Source: JAMCRM01 sp041685075
GTDB taxonomy: Bacteria; Acidobacteriota; Terriglobia; Bryobacterales; Bryobacteraceae
Direction of reading: 5' to 3'
Assembly (NCBI GenBank): GCA_041685075.1
Contig: JAWLGN010000073.1
Location: forward strand, 1-20,082
DNA: 20,082 bases
Part shown: piece by piece, positions 13,945 to 20,082 of the stretch
How positions within the stretch are numbered: position 1 is the first letter of the stretch
Layout of the letters: every line of letters starts with the position of its first letter
Program-made: the position numbers and the translations under genes
The notes under the pieces: model-generated
Told to the model about the DNA's origin: nothing
What the model saw: the letters and a program-made list of their open reading frames with translations, nothing else
Databases searched by the model: none

Positions 13945-14352
13945 TTGAACGCCAGACAAAAACGTTTGTTTGAAGAAGCCCGGAAGAGAAATCCGGACAT
14001 AAAGATGCCAGAGGACACACAGCCGGAATGGTCCGAGGCAGACTTGGCCCTGGTGAAGCAGGGCGTGGGCGATAAGAGCAGTCGCCCGGCGAGCGAGGTT
14101 GCGGAAAGCGGCGGCGCATCGGCAGCCGCGGAGAGCCGCGAGCAGTTCGGCTCGGTGGTCACCTACTTCGAGGCCAAGGGATTTGGATTCCTGCGCCCCG
14201 ACGATGGGGGCCGCGACGTATTCTTCCACGTTTCGCGCCTGGTGGAAGGCGATGCATTGGAGCTAAGGCCCGGTACGCGTGTGGTTTATGAGTTGGGTCT
14301 GGACCGCACCGGCAAGATGGCCGCCAGCACCGTACGCATCTCGCAACAGTAA
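13945..14352 (+). CDS. Cold-shock-domain protein with 68-residue N-terminal extension (TTG start)
   Basis: Residues about 69-133 form a cold-shock domain: 'GSVVTYFEAKGFGFLRPDDGGRDVFFHVSRL', with RNP1-like KGFGFLRP (78-85) and RNP2 VFFHVS (92-97), which bind single-stranded RNA or DNA. Ordinary CspA proteins are about 67 residues and consist of this domain only. Here it is preceded by a charged segment ('NARQKRLFEEARKRNP', 'EWSEADLALVKQ') and a Ser/Ala/Glu-rich linker. The start is forced: an in-frame TAG is the codon directly before the TTG, no ATG follows until residue 21, and GAGGA lies about seven bases upstream. It follows the basic small-protein gene by 25 bases, so both may act in RNA handling. 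Confidence 0.85.
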   Translation: MNARQKRLFEEARKRNPDIKMPEDTQPEWSEADLALVKQGVGDKSSRPASEVAESGGASAAAESREQFGSVVTYFEAKGFGFLRPDDGGRDVFFHVSRLVEGDALELRPGTRVVYELGLDRTGKMAASTVRISQQ

Positions 14353-14355
14353 AAG

Positions 14356-14376
14356 GGGGCGGCGCTCAGCCGCCCC
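14356..14376 (+). terminator. GC-rich hairpin after the cold-shock gene, possible terminator
   Basis: GGGGCGGC (14356-14363) pairs perfectly with GCCGCCCC (14369-14376) over a five-base loop, four bases after the stop codon. There is no T-tract, so termination may be weak or the stem may protect the 3' end. Confidence 0.5.
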
Positions 14377-14389
14377 AGGCCGCGTCCTG

Positions 14390-14395
14390 TATAAT
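14390..14395 (+). promoter_or_regulatory. Consensus -10 box for the ffh operon
   Basis: A perfect TATAAT lies 59 bases before the ffh ATG. The -35 region falls in the hairpin stem just upstream and is not recognisable. Transcription would start near 14402. Confidence 0.55.
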
Positions 14396-14404
14396 GGGAG
14401 AATC

Positions 14405-14425
14405 GCACAGCACAGCGTGGTGTGC
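14405..14425 (+). promoter_or_regulatory. Hairpin at the 5' end of the ffh leader
   Basis: GCACA-G-CAC (14405-14413) pairs with GTG-G-TGTGC (14417-14425) with one internal G-G mismatch and a three-base loop AGC. It would form within the first bases of the predicted ffh transcript and might affect stability or feedback. Confidence 0.4.
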
Positions 14426-14454
14426 CTTGTAGTGCCTGTGCGTCCCGAAATTTC

Positions 14455-15792
14455 ATGTTCGACAATTTAAGCGAGAAACTGCAGCGGGTATTCAAGAACC
14501 TGCGCGGCGAGGGCAAGCTCTCGGCGGAAAACATGGAGTCCGCCCTGCGGGAGATCCGTGTAGCGCTGCTCGAAGCGGACGTGAATTTCCGGGTGGTCAA
14601 GCAGCTCATCGAGAACATCCGCCAGAAGGCCATGGGAGAGGAAGTGCTGACAGCGCTCTCCCCCTCCCAGCAGGTGGTCAAGATCGTCAACGAGGAGCTG
14701 GTGAAGATCCTCGGCAGCCACGAAGCCAGGCTGCGCTTCGCCAATGAACCCCCGACCGTGATGCTGGTGGTGGGGCTGCAGGGTTCCGGCAAGACCACCA
14801 CGACCGGGAAGCTGGCACGCTGGCTCTCGAAAAACGGCCATCGCCCGGAGATGGTCTCGGTGGACGTTTACCGCCCCGCCGCCCGCGAGCAGTTGAGCGT
14901 CATCGCCCGCGAGCTGAAGCTGCCGATCTATGAAGGCGCCGAGACGGCAGTGCCGGAACTGGCCCGCGCCGCCCGCAGAGACACCGTGCAGAACGGCCGC
15001 GACGTGCTGCTGGTGGACACCGCCGGCCGGCTCCACATCGACGACCAGCTCATGGCCGAGTTGCAGCAATTGAAAGAGCTGCTCACCCCGGTAGAGATTC
15101 TGTTCATCGCCGACGCCATGACCGGGCAGGACGCCGTCAAGAGCGCCGATGAATTCCACAAGCGCCTGGGTATCACCGGCATCATTCTCACCAAGATGGA
15201 CGGCGACGCGCGCGGTGGTGCGGCGCTTTCCATCCGCCACATCACCGGCCAGCCGCTCAAGTTCGTGGGGGTGGGGGAGAAGTTCGACGCCCTGGAACCC
15301 TTCCATCCCGACCGTGCCGCTTCCCGCATCCTCGGCATGGGCGACATCCTGTCGTTCATCGAGAAAGCCGAGCAGGCCATCGACAAGAAGCAGCAGGTCG
15401 AGATGCAGCGCAAGCTCATCGACAACGAGTTCACCCTGGAGGACTTCCGCAACCAGTTGCGGCAGTTGCGCAAGCTGGGGCCCCTTGAAGGTCTGCTGGG
15501 CATGATGCCCAAGGTGGGGATGCTCAAGGATCTGAAGGACGTCAAGGTGGAGGAGAGCGAGATCACCCGGGTTGTCGCGATCATCGATTCCATGACTCCG
15601 GCGGAGCGCTCCAACCACATGATTATCAATGGCAGCCGGCGCCGGCGCATCGCCCGCGGCAGCGGGACCAGCGTGCAGGAAGTCAACCAGTTGCTCAAGC
15701 AGTACTCCCAGGCTAGAAAGATGATGAAGAGCTTCTCCGGGGGGTTCCTCGGGAAGAAGCTGGGCAAGATGAAGTTGCCAATCGGGTTCTGA
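14455..15792 (+). CDS. ffh: Signal recognition particle protein Ffh (SRP54 GTPase)
   Basis: The 445-residue protein has all three Ffh domains. The N domain (about 1-90) starts 'MFDNLSEKLQRVFKNLRG'. The G domain (about 91-295) contains 'GLQGSGKTTTTGKLA' (P-loop 107-114), 'DVYRPAAREQL', 'DTAGRL', 'TKMDGDARGGAALS' and 'GVGEKFDALEPFHPDRAASRILGMGD'. The Met-rich M domain (about 330-430) has the SRP-RNA motif 'SRRRRIARGSGTSVQEVNQLLKQY' and ends 'GKKLGKMKLPIGF'. With the 4.5S/SRP RNA and FtsY it targets signal-bearing ribosomes to the membrane. The ATG at 14455 gives the standard family N-terminus, though an in-frame GTG at 14422 exists; no clear Shine-Dalgarno sequence precedes it. It heads the ribosomal gene cluster, 47 bases before rpsP. 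Confidence 0.97.
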   Translation: MFDNLSEKLQRVFKNLRGEGKLSAENMESALREIRVALLEADVNFRVVKQLIENIRQKAMGEEVLTALSPSQQVVKIVNEELVKILGSHEARLRFANEPPTVMLVVGLQGSGKTTTTGKLARWLSKNGHRPEMVSVDVYRPAAREQLSVIARELKLPIYEGAETAVPELARAARRDTVQNGRDVLLVDTAGRLHIDDQLMAELQQLKELLTPVEILFIADAMTGQDAVKSADEFHKRLGITGIILTKMDGDARGGAALSIRHITGQPLKFVGVGEKFDALEPFHPDRAASRILGMGDILSFIEKAEQAIDKKQQVEMQRKLIDNEFTLEDFRNQLRQLRKLGPLEGLLGMMPKVGMLKDLKDVKVEESEITRVVAIIDSMTPAERSNHMIINGSRRRRIARGSGTSVQEVNQLLKQYSQARKMMKSFSGGFLGKKLGKMKLPIGF

Positions 15793-15839
15793 CGGCGGGG
15801 TGGAAGCCTGCAAGCCCGCCCCACAGACGAAGGAAATCT

Positions 15840-16097
15840 ATGCTGATGATTCGCCTGGCGCGTTTTGGCGCCAAGAAGAAGCCTTTTTATCGCGTAGTCG
15901 TGATCGAGAAGGAGCGCGCTCGCAATGGGCGCAGCATCGAGGTGGTCGGACAGTACAATCCCCTGACCAACCCGGCCCAAGTGGTACTGAAGCACGACCG
16001 GATCGCCTACTGGCAGAAGGCGGGGGCACAAACTTCGGACACGGTGGCGCGGCTGTTGAAGAACAACCCGGCTCCCGTGGAGGAAACCGCCGCCTAG
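15840..16097 (+). CDS. rpsP: 30S ribosomal protein S16
   Basis: The 85-residue sequence begins 'MLMIRLARFGAKKKPFYRVVVIEKERARNGRSIE' and continues 'VVGQYNPL', which is the S16 pattern along nearly its whole length. S16 binds 16S rRNA and is needed for assembly of the 30S body. Two in-frame ATGs exist (15840 and 15846); AAGGA at 15830-15834 is five bases from the first, so that one is used, adding Met-Leu to the usual start. A weak GGCGGG/CCCGCC stem lies in the gap after ffh. The order ffh-rpsP-khpA-rimM-trmD-rplS is conserved in many bacteria. Confidence 0.97.
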   Translation: MLMIRLARFGAKKKPFYRVVVIEKERARNGRSIEVVGQYNPLTNPAQVVLKHDRIAYWQKAGAQTSDTVARLLKNNPAPVEETAA

Positions 16098-16117
16098 GGC
16101 TGTCCGCGAACTGTGAA

Positions 16118-16140
16118 GGAACGGACGGCTGTCCGGTTCC
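16118..16140 (+). promoter_or_regulatory. Bulged hairpin between rpsP and khpA
   Basis: GGAACGGAC (16118-16126) pairs with GTCC (16131-16134) and GTTCC (16136-16140) with one bulged G and a four-base loop. It follows rpsP by 20 bases and has no T-tract. It may set relative mRNA levels or be a processing site. Confidence 0.4.
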
Positions 16141-16208
16141 GATCCCGGCTTTCCGCAGCGTTCCCCTGTGAGTGTCTCTGTTACCATTGCATTTAGGGAG
16201 GCGGGGTG

Positions 16209-16439
16209 ATGAAACAGTTGGTCGAAGACATCGCGAAAGCTCTCGTTGACATCCCGGAAGAGGTTTCCGTCCGCGAGGTGGTAGGAGAACAGGTTACGGT
16301 TCTGGAACTCAAGGTGGCCCCGAGCGATTTGGGTAAGGTGATTGGGAAACAAGGCCGGACGGCCCGCTCCATCCGTACGATTCTCGGCGCAGCCGGCATG
16401 AAGCTCAACAGACGCTTCACGCTGGAAATTCTGGAGTGA
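16209..16439 (+). CDS. khpA: KH-domain RNA-binding protein KhpA
   Basis: The 76-residue protein is the typical KhpA size and consists of one KH domain with 'KVAPSDLGKVIGKQGRTARSIRTIL', where GKQG (46-49) is the GxxG loop that grips single-stranded RNA. KhpA, often with KhpB/Jag, is an RNA-binding protein affecting cell-shape and small-RNA regulation in the bacteria studied. An AGGGAGG site at 16195-16201 is seven bases before the ATG; the adjacent GTG at 16206 is less well placed. Its stop overlaps the rimM start (GTGA), consistent with translational coupling. It lies between rpsP and rimM, the usual place. Confidence 0.93.
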   Translation: MKQLVEDIAKALVDIPEEVSVREVVGEQVTVLELKVAPSDLGKVIGKQGRTARSIRTILGAAGMKLNRRFTLEILE

Positions 16440-16969
16440 GTTCGGAATTCAACCACCCGGAAGAGGGGGAATGGGTAGCGGTCGCGCTGCTGGGCCGCAC
16501 GCGCGGGAACCGCGGCGAGTTGACGGCCGTGGACCTGAGCGGCAGGCCGGGGCGGCTGGAATCGTTGCAGGAGGTGTGGCTCTTCGGCGACGGTTCGCGC
16601 TACGAGGTGGAATCGGTGTGGTTCCACAGCGGGCGGCCGATCTTCAAATTCCGCGGCATCGATACCATCGAAGAGGCGCAGAACCTGGTGGGGGCGGAGG
16701 TGCGGGTCCCCTTCAGCCAACGCGCGCCGCTCGAGCCGGGCGAATATTACCATTCGGACCTGGTCGGCTGCGAGATTGTCGACCGCGCCACCGGTGAGCG
16801 GTTGGGCCGCGTCGCCCGGTTCCAGGAGTTCGGCGGCCCGGGGTTGCTGGAGACCGAAACCGGACTGATGATCCCGTTCGTGCGAACCATTTGTGTGGAG
16901 ATCGATCCGGAACGGCGCCGTATCGCGGTGGATCTGCCGGAAGGATTGAAGGAATTGAACCAGCCGTGA
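16436..16969 (+). CDS. rimM: Ribosome maturation factor RimM
   Basis: The 177-residue sequence fits RimM. An N-terminal beta-barrel domain (about 12-90) shows 'WVAVALLGRTRGNRGELTAVDLSGRPGRL' and 'IFKFRGIDTIEEAQNLVGAEVRVP'; a PRC-barrel domain (about 100-172) shows 'GEYYHSDLVGCEIVD', 'LGRVARFQEFGGPGLLE' and 'MIPFVRTICVEIDPERRRIAVDLPEGL'. RimM binds S19 and helps process and assemble the 30S head. It starts at a GTG whose last two bases are the first two of the khpA stop (GTGA, four-base overlap), and its own stop overlaps the trmD GTG in the same way. No better start is available, since there is no in-frame ATG near the N-terminus. Confidence 0.95.
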   Translation: MSSEFNHPEEGEWVAVALLGRTRGNRGELTAVDLSGRPGRLESLQEVWLFGDGSRYEVESVWFHSGRPIFKFRGIDTIEEAQNLVGAEVRVPFSQRAPLEPGEYYHSDLVGCEIVDRATGERLGRVARFQEFGGPGLLETETGLMIPFVRTICVEIDPERRRIAVDLPEGLKELNQP

Positions 16970-17715
16970 TTTTTCACGTGCTCACCATCTTCCCGGAGTA
17001 TTTCCGGGGGCCGTTTGAACACGGCATCGTCCACCGGGCCCGCGAGGCCGGGTTACTGGATATTCGTATCCATAACCTCCGGGACTGGACCTCCGACCGC
17101 CACAAGACGGTGGATGACCGCCCCTTCGGCGGGGCCGAAGGCATGCTGCTGAAGCCGGAGCCGATTTTCCTGGCCGCGGAATCGATCTGGCCGGAGCGGA
17201 CGCCGGATCGCAAGGTGATCCTGCTCTCGGCGCAGGGGCGGCTGTTCGACCAGGCCATGGCCAACCGGCTGGCCGAGGCCGGCGAACTGCTGCTGATCTG
17301 CGGGCGCTACGAAGGCGTGGACGAGCGCGTGGCCGAGCACCTGGCCGACGAGGAGATCTCGATCGGCAACTACGTGTTGAGCGGAGGAGAGTTGGCCGCC
17401 GCGGTGGTCGTCGACGCGGTGGCGCGGCTGCTGCCCGGCGTGCTCGGCAACCGGCAGTCGGCGGTGTTTGAATCCTTCCAGGAGGAGGGCCACGGCGGCG
17501 GGTTGCTGGACTGCCCCCAGTACACGCGGCCGGCCGAGTTCCGCGGCTGGAAGGTCCCGGAGGTGCTGCTCAGCGGCAACCACGAGGAGATCCGGCGGTG
17601 GCGCCGGCAGGCGGCCCTGGAGAAGACCTTGCGATTGCGTCCGGATCTCGCGCCCGAGGCCGGCGAAAAGACACCCCCCGGAGCGGGGCGCCGCTCAGTT
17701 AAGATAGTAGATTAG
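16966..17715 (+). CDS. trmD: tRNA (guanine-N1)-methyltransferase TrmD
   Basis: The 249-residue enzyme methylates G37 of tRNAs with SAM to prevent frameshifting. It begins 'IFHVLTIFPEYF' after the initiator and keeps the SPOUT trefoil-knot motifs 'LLSAQGRLFDQ' (87-95), 'LICGRYEGVDERV' (110-122), 'IGNYVLSGGELAA' (133-145) and 'LLPGVLGNRQSAVFESF'. Arg154 and Glu116 are present. Glu169 stands where other TrmD enzymes have the catalytic Asp169, and Asn135 replaces the Asp of the usual IGDYVLSGGE. The start is GTG, sharing GTGA with the rimM stop; an open frame further upstream lies within rimM and is not used. AAGGAA lies 11-12 bases before the GTG. It is followed by rplS after 11 bases. Confidence 0.95.
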   Translation: MIFHVLTIFPEYFRGPFEHGIVHRAREAGLLDIRIHNLRDWTSDRHKTVDDRPFGGAEGMLLKPEPIFLAAESIWPERTPDRKVILLSAQGRLFDQAMANRLAEAGELLLICGRYEGVDERVAEHLADEEISIGNYVLSGGELAAAVVVDAVARLLPGVLGNRQSAVFESFQEEGHGGGLLDCPQYTRPAEFRGWKVPEVLLSGNHEEIRRWRRQAALEKTLRLRPDLAPEAGEKTPPGAGRRSVKIVD

Positions 17716-17726
17716 GAAATCCCCAC

Positions 17727-18083
17727 ATGCAGAACGCGCTGTTGACGAAGTACATTAACAAGAACCGGCGTGACGACACGCCGGCGTTCCAACCCGGCGA
17801 TACGATTCGGGTACACGTGAAGATTCGGGAAGGCGAGAAGGAACGCCTCCAGGCCTTTGAAGGGACGGTCATCGCCCGCAAGAACAGCGGCATGGGCGAG
17901 AGCGTAACGGTACGGAAGGTCAGCTTCGGGCAGGGAGTGGAACGCATCTTCCCGCTGAACGCGAAGGTGATCGACCACATCGATGTCGTCCGCACGGGCC
18001 GCGTGCGGCGCGCCAAGCTCTACTACCTCCGCAAGCTGCGAGGTAAGGCCGCCCGGTTGAGAGAGCGCGATCAGCGGCGGTAA
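17727..18083 (+). CDS. rplS: 50S ribosomal protein L19
   Basis: The 118-residue protein shows the L19 signature: 'FQPGDTIRVHVKIREGEKERLQAFEGTVIARKNSGMGESVTVRKVSFGQGVERIFPLNAKVIDHIDVVRTGRVRRAKLYYLR' split over residues about 21-102, followed by 'KLRGKAARLRER'. L19 sits at the interface between the 30S and 50S subunits and belongs to the trmD operon. TAGGAAA before the ATG (about nine bases) serves as ribosome-binding site, overlapping the trmD stop. The C-terminus ends 'ERDQRR', within normal variation. rnhB follows after eight bases. Confidence 0.97.
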   Translation: MQNALLTKYINKNRRDDTPAFQPGDTIRVHVKIREGEKERLQAFEGTVIARKNSGMGESVTVRKVSFGQGVERIFPLNAKVIDHIDVVRTGRVRRAKLYYLRKLRGKAARLRERDQRR

Positions 18084-18091
18084 AGGACCCT

Positions 18092-18808
18092 ATGCGGGGC
18101 CCAGGAACCCTCCGGCGGCCGGCTGCGGGAACTGTATTCCGCTGCGAGGGGACCCTCGAACGCGAGTTGCGCGCGCGCGGCTTCCGTCATGTGGCCGGAG
18201 TGGATGAAGCCGGACGCGGGGCCCTGTTCGGACCGGTGGTGGCCGGCGCGGTCATCCTTTCCCCGGACAATCCTGTGCGGGGACTCAACGACAGCAAGCT
18301 GCTCGAACCGGAGCGCCGGGAAGTGCTGGCCGAGCGCATACGCGAGCGCGCCGTGGCGTGGGCCGTGGCCGCCGTAGACGCCGCCACCATCGACTACCTC
18401 AACATCTTCCAGGCCTCCCGGCTGGCCATGCGCACCGCCGTGGAGCGCCTCTCTCCGGCGGCGGATTTCGTTCTGATCGACGCGTTTCCGCTGGAAGTGG
18501 CGGTGCCGCAGCGCCCCATCCCCAAGGGCGACGCGCGCTGCCATGCCATCGCCGCCGCCTCCATCCTGGCCAAGGTGGAGCGGGACCGCTGGATGGCGTT
18601 GTGGGACCAAATCTTCCCCGAATACGGGCTGGCGCGCCACAAAGGCTACGGCACCGCGGAGCACCTTCGCGCACTCGAGGCGCTCGGTCCCACTCCGCTG
18701 CACCGGTTGACCTTCGAGCCGGTTCGGGCACACTCGCTCTTCCCTGTAGCCGCCGGGGAAGGGGCCGCACAACTGGACCTTTTCGCGGTGGAATCGGCAT
18801 GCCCGTAG
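18092..18808 (+). CDS. rnhB: Ribonuclease HII
   Basis: The 238-residue enzyme removes ribonucleotides misincorporated in DNA and hybrid RNA. It has the active-site pattern of type 2 RNase H: 'VAGVDEAGRGALFGPVVAGAV' with Asp38 and Glu39 and the GRG loop, 'LNDSKLL' (65-71), 'VLIDAFPL' with Asp130, and 'KGDARCHAIAAASILAKVERD' with Asp165, plus 'HKGYGTAEH' (183-191). The GRG loop reads GRGALFGP where the common form is GRGPLAGP. An N-terminal extension of about 30 residues precedes the first motif. AAAGGA overlaps the rplS stop and the ATG is eight bases away. Its stop lies inside the next gene, which begins ten bases earlier. rnhB after rplS is the usual order. Confidence 0.95.
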   Translation: MRGPGTLRRPAAGTVFRCEGTLERELRARGFRHVAGVDEAGRGALFGPVVAGAVILSPDNPVRGLNDSKLLEPERREVLAERIRERAVAWAVAAVDAATIDYLNIFQASRLAMRTAVERLSPAADFVLIDAFPLEVAVPQRPIPKGDARCHAIAAASILAKVERDRWMALWDQIFPEYGLARHKGYGTAEHLRALEALGPTPLHRLTFEPVRAHSLFPVAAGEGAAQLDLFAVESACP

Positions 18809-19146
18809 ACCCACCCCGCGTGCGAGAGGCTATTCCCGGACCGGTGCCTGTCCCCGAACGCCGGTACCGCTGGTATCACAAGGTCTCGGCCCTGGTGTTC
18901 ATCATCTTCTGCATGGAACTGGGGCTGTTCCTGGTGGTCTATCCCTGGACCGAAGCCTGGGCCACGAACTTATTCGCCGGCATCGTGCCGGAATGGCACG
19001 GCTACTGGACGAACCCCTACGCACGAGGCGCCGTCAGCGGAATCGGGGTCTTGAACCTGTACATCTCGTTCGTGGAGATTCTGCGGCTGCGGCGATTCGC
19101 GCGGCCGGCCCGCTCCGGTGAGCCCGAATCGCGGGCCGGACTGTAA
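18799..19146 (+). CDS. Small membrane protein of unknown function, two helices
   Basis: The 115-residue protein has two membrane helices. The first is about residues 31-50 ('ALVFIIFCMELGLFLVVYPW'), preceded by 'RRYRWYHK', which should be cytoplasmic; the second is about 75-93 ('RGAVSGIGVLNLYISFVEI'), followed by the basic stretch 'LRLRRFARPAR', also cytoplasmic. The connecting loop 'TEAWATNLFAGIVPEWHGYWTN' is likely periplasmic and rich in aromatic residues. The gene starts inside rnhB, ten bases before its stop, so it is translationally coupled. No named family is recognised; I have a general impression that such proteins follow rnhB in other Acidobacteriota, which is not verified. Function is unknown. 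Confidence 0.75.
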   Translation: MPVDPPRVREAIPGPVPVPERRYRWYHKVSALVFIIFCMELGLFLVVYPWTEAWATNLFAGIVPEWHGYWTNPYARGAVSGIGVLNLYISFVEILRLRRFARPARSGEPESRAGL

Positions 19147-19211
19147 GGCGTTCCCGCGCGGTTGGCGGAACTTCACCTCACGCCGGCGCGTATTCCAGAC
19201 GAGGAGGGCCC

Positions 19212-19739
19212 ATGGCATCCGGTTCCAGCCGCCGCGGCGGAGTGTTATCGGCGGTCCTGATCGGCCTGGCGGTGCTGCTGATGCTGGCGGGCGCCGCGGC
19301 CATCGGGGCGGGCGTCTACCTGGCACGCAGCATCACTGTCCGGGAGTCCCATAATCAGACCGTGGTCGAGACTCCCTTTGGCACCCTGAGAGTGCGGGAA
19401 GCGCCGCCTTTCAACCCTGCCCATCTCGGTCTGCCCGTCTATCCCGGAGCGGTGCGGGAGGACGACGACCGCAAGCTGGCCAGCTTCGAACTCGACTTCG
19501 GCGAGACCCAGAAGGAGTTCAGCATCCAGGCCGCCCACTATACCACCACCGACCCGTTCGGCCGGGTCACGGACTACTATCGGACGCAGCTTCCCCATTG
19601 GACCTACAAAAAGACCCGGCGCAACGCCGCGCACTTCCGGTTCGAAGATGGTGGCCACACCCGCGTGGTGGCTATCCGGGAGCACCATCGGGTGACACAC
19701 ATCGGACTTGCTTCCTTAGGAGAGCCTGGGTCAAACTGA
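19212..19739 (+). CDS. Membrane-anchored protein of unknown function
   Basis: The 175-residue protein has a short basic N-terminus ('SGSSRRGG') and one helix at about 12-37 ('LSAVLIGLAVLLMLAGAAAIGAGVYLA'), then a soluble part that should be outside the cytoplasm. That part includes 'TPFGTLRVREAPPFNPAHLGLPVYPGAVREDDD', 'FSIQAAHYTTTDPFGRVTDYYRTQLPHWTYK' and 'HTRVVAIREHHRVTHIGLASLG'. The motif 'LPVYPGAV' followed by 'V..YY...LP' and a late beta pair is seen in small exported proteins of Acidobacteriota and deltaproteobacteria, but I do not assign a function. AGGAGG at 19202-19207 is four bases before the ATG. It follows the two-helix membrane protein by 65 bases. Confidence 0.78.
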   Translation: MASGSSRRGGVLSAVLIGLAVLLMLAGAAAIGAGVYLARSITVRESHNQTVVETPFGTLRVREAPPFNPAHLGLPVYPGAVREDDDRKLASFELDFGETQKEFSIQAAHYTTTDPFGRVTDYYRTQLPHWTYKKTRRNAAHFRFEDGGHTRVVAIREHHRVTHIGLASLGEPGSN

Positions 19740-19770
19740 CAACAGGGCCATTCGCACCCATCTCTGAATC

Positions 19771-20082
19771 ATGCCGGAATTTTGCACCTGCGGAGCCGAA
19801 TTGCCGCCCGATGCGCGTTTCTGCCACCGATGCGGGCGGCCGCAGCGGGCCGACGCCGTTGTGGAGGAGCCTGAACCGCAGCCCGCCTTCACTCCGCCGC
19901 CCGCAGAGCCTCCGGAGGCCGCTCCTCCTCCCCCTGCCGTGGTGAGTTTCCGTAATCCGACCGCGGTGCGGGTAGGGCTGCTGGCCGCCAGCCTGGCGGC
20001 GTTGTTGAGTTGGATTCCGCTGCTCAACCTGGCTTTCGTGGTGTGGTGGGTGGCGGCGGGTTTCTACGCAGTCTACCTGTAC
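19771..20082 (+). CDS. Zinc-ribbon membrane protein, 3' end outside window
   Basis: At least 104 residues are encoded and the frame is open at the window edge. The N-terminus is a zinc ribbon, 'FCTCGAELPPDARFCHRCGRPQ' split as Cys5, Cys7, Cys18 and Cys21; the first pair is spaced C-x-C, where zinc ribbons usually have C-x2-C. A Pro/Glu-rich linker (about 31-58) follows, and then helices from about 69 ('VGLLAASLAALLSWIPLLNLAFVVWWVAAGFY') that cross the inner membrane. The layout of zinc ribbon, disordered linker and transmembrane bundle is common in Acidobacteriota. No ribosome-binding site is seen before the ATG. Function is unknown; the total size cannot be told here. Confidence 0.75.
   Translation, partial: MPEFCTCGAELPPDARFCHRCGRPQRADAVVEEPEPQPAFTPPPAEPPEAAPPPPAVVSFRNPTAVRVGLLAASLAALLSWIPLLNLAFVVWWVAAGFYAVYLY

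Noticed and set aside
14467..15813. Long minus-strand open frame of 448 codons antisense to ffh
   Set aside because: It mirrors the ffh coding frame in GC-rich DNA, has no ribosome-binding site or family motif, and ffh is certain.
15794..15823. GGCGGG...CCCGCC stem between ffh and rpsP as a terminator
   Set aside because: Only six pairs, a long loop and no T-tract, in a spacer of a co-transcribed cluster.

Overview
The window is GC-rich bacterial chromosome, most likely from an Acidobacteriota member, with the Bryobacterales/Solibacter group my best guess. The grounds are inference: a very large Oar-like TonB-dependent receptor with an N-terminal carboxypeptidase-regulatory domain, exported proteins whose signal peptides end in Ala-Gln, stand-alone transcription-factor domains, and the overall composition. 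No rRNA, tRNA, CRISPR array, transposase or phage gene was seen.

Left part (1-9802), mixed metabolic and regulatory genes. A VOC-fold protein (cut by the window edge) diverges from a secreted TPR-thioredoxin fusion protein that has a compact promoter. A receiver-less OmpR-type winged-helix protein and a small secreted protein follow on the minus strand. The small secreted protein shares a 74-bp divergent promoter region with a lactate-racemase-like (LarA/DUF2088) gene. Then come, on the minus strand, a Kbl-type glycine C-acetyltransferase and a MgtC/SapB-DUF4010 membrane protein. After a 370-bp non-coding leader there is a two-gene unit of a 66-residue membrane peptide and a tandem universal stress protein.

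Middle (8675-13437), an outer-membrane uptake unit on the minus strand. A 1125-residue TonB-dependent receptor has a clear sigma70-type promoter and a long structured leader. Downstream is a Tat-exported beta-propeller protein resembling glycoside hydrolases. Between them lies a short relic matching the C-terminus of that hydrolase, evidence that a second copy once existed there.

Right part (13677-20082), plus strand. A small basic nucleic-acid-binding-like protein and an N-terminally extended cold-shock protein are followed by the classical cluster ffh - rpsP - khpA - rimM - trmD - rplS - rnhB, covering protein targeting, ribosome assembly, tRNA modification and RNA/DNA hybrid removal. Several junctions use GTGA stop/start overlaps. 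The cluster runs on into three membrane-protein genes of unknown function, the last cut by the window edge.

No clearly new multi-gene system was found. The most unusual signals are the hydrolase relic, the repeat-and-hairpin leader of the receptor, the two mutually exclusive hairpins before the stress-protein unit, the apparently leaderless divergent promoters, and a Glu at the catalytic Asp position of TrmD.
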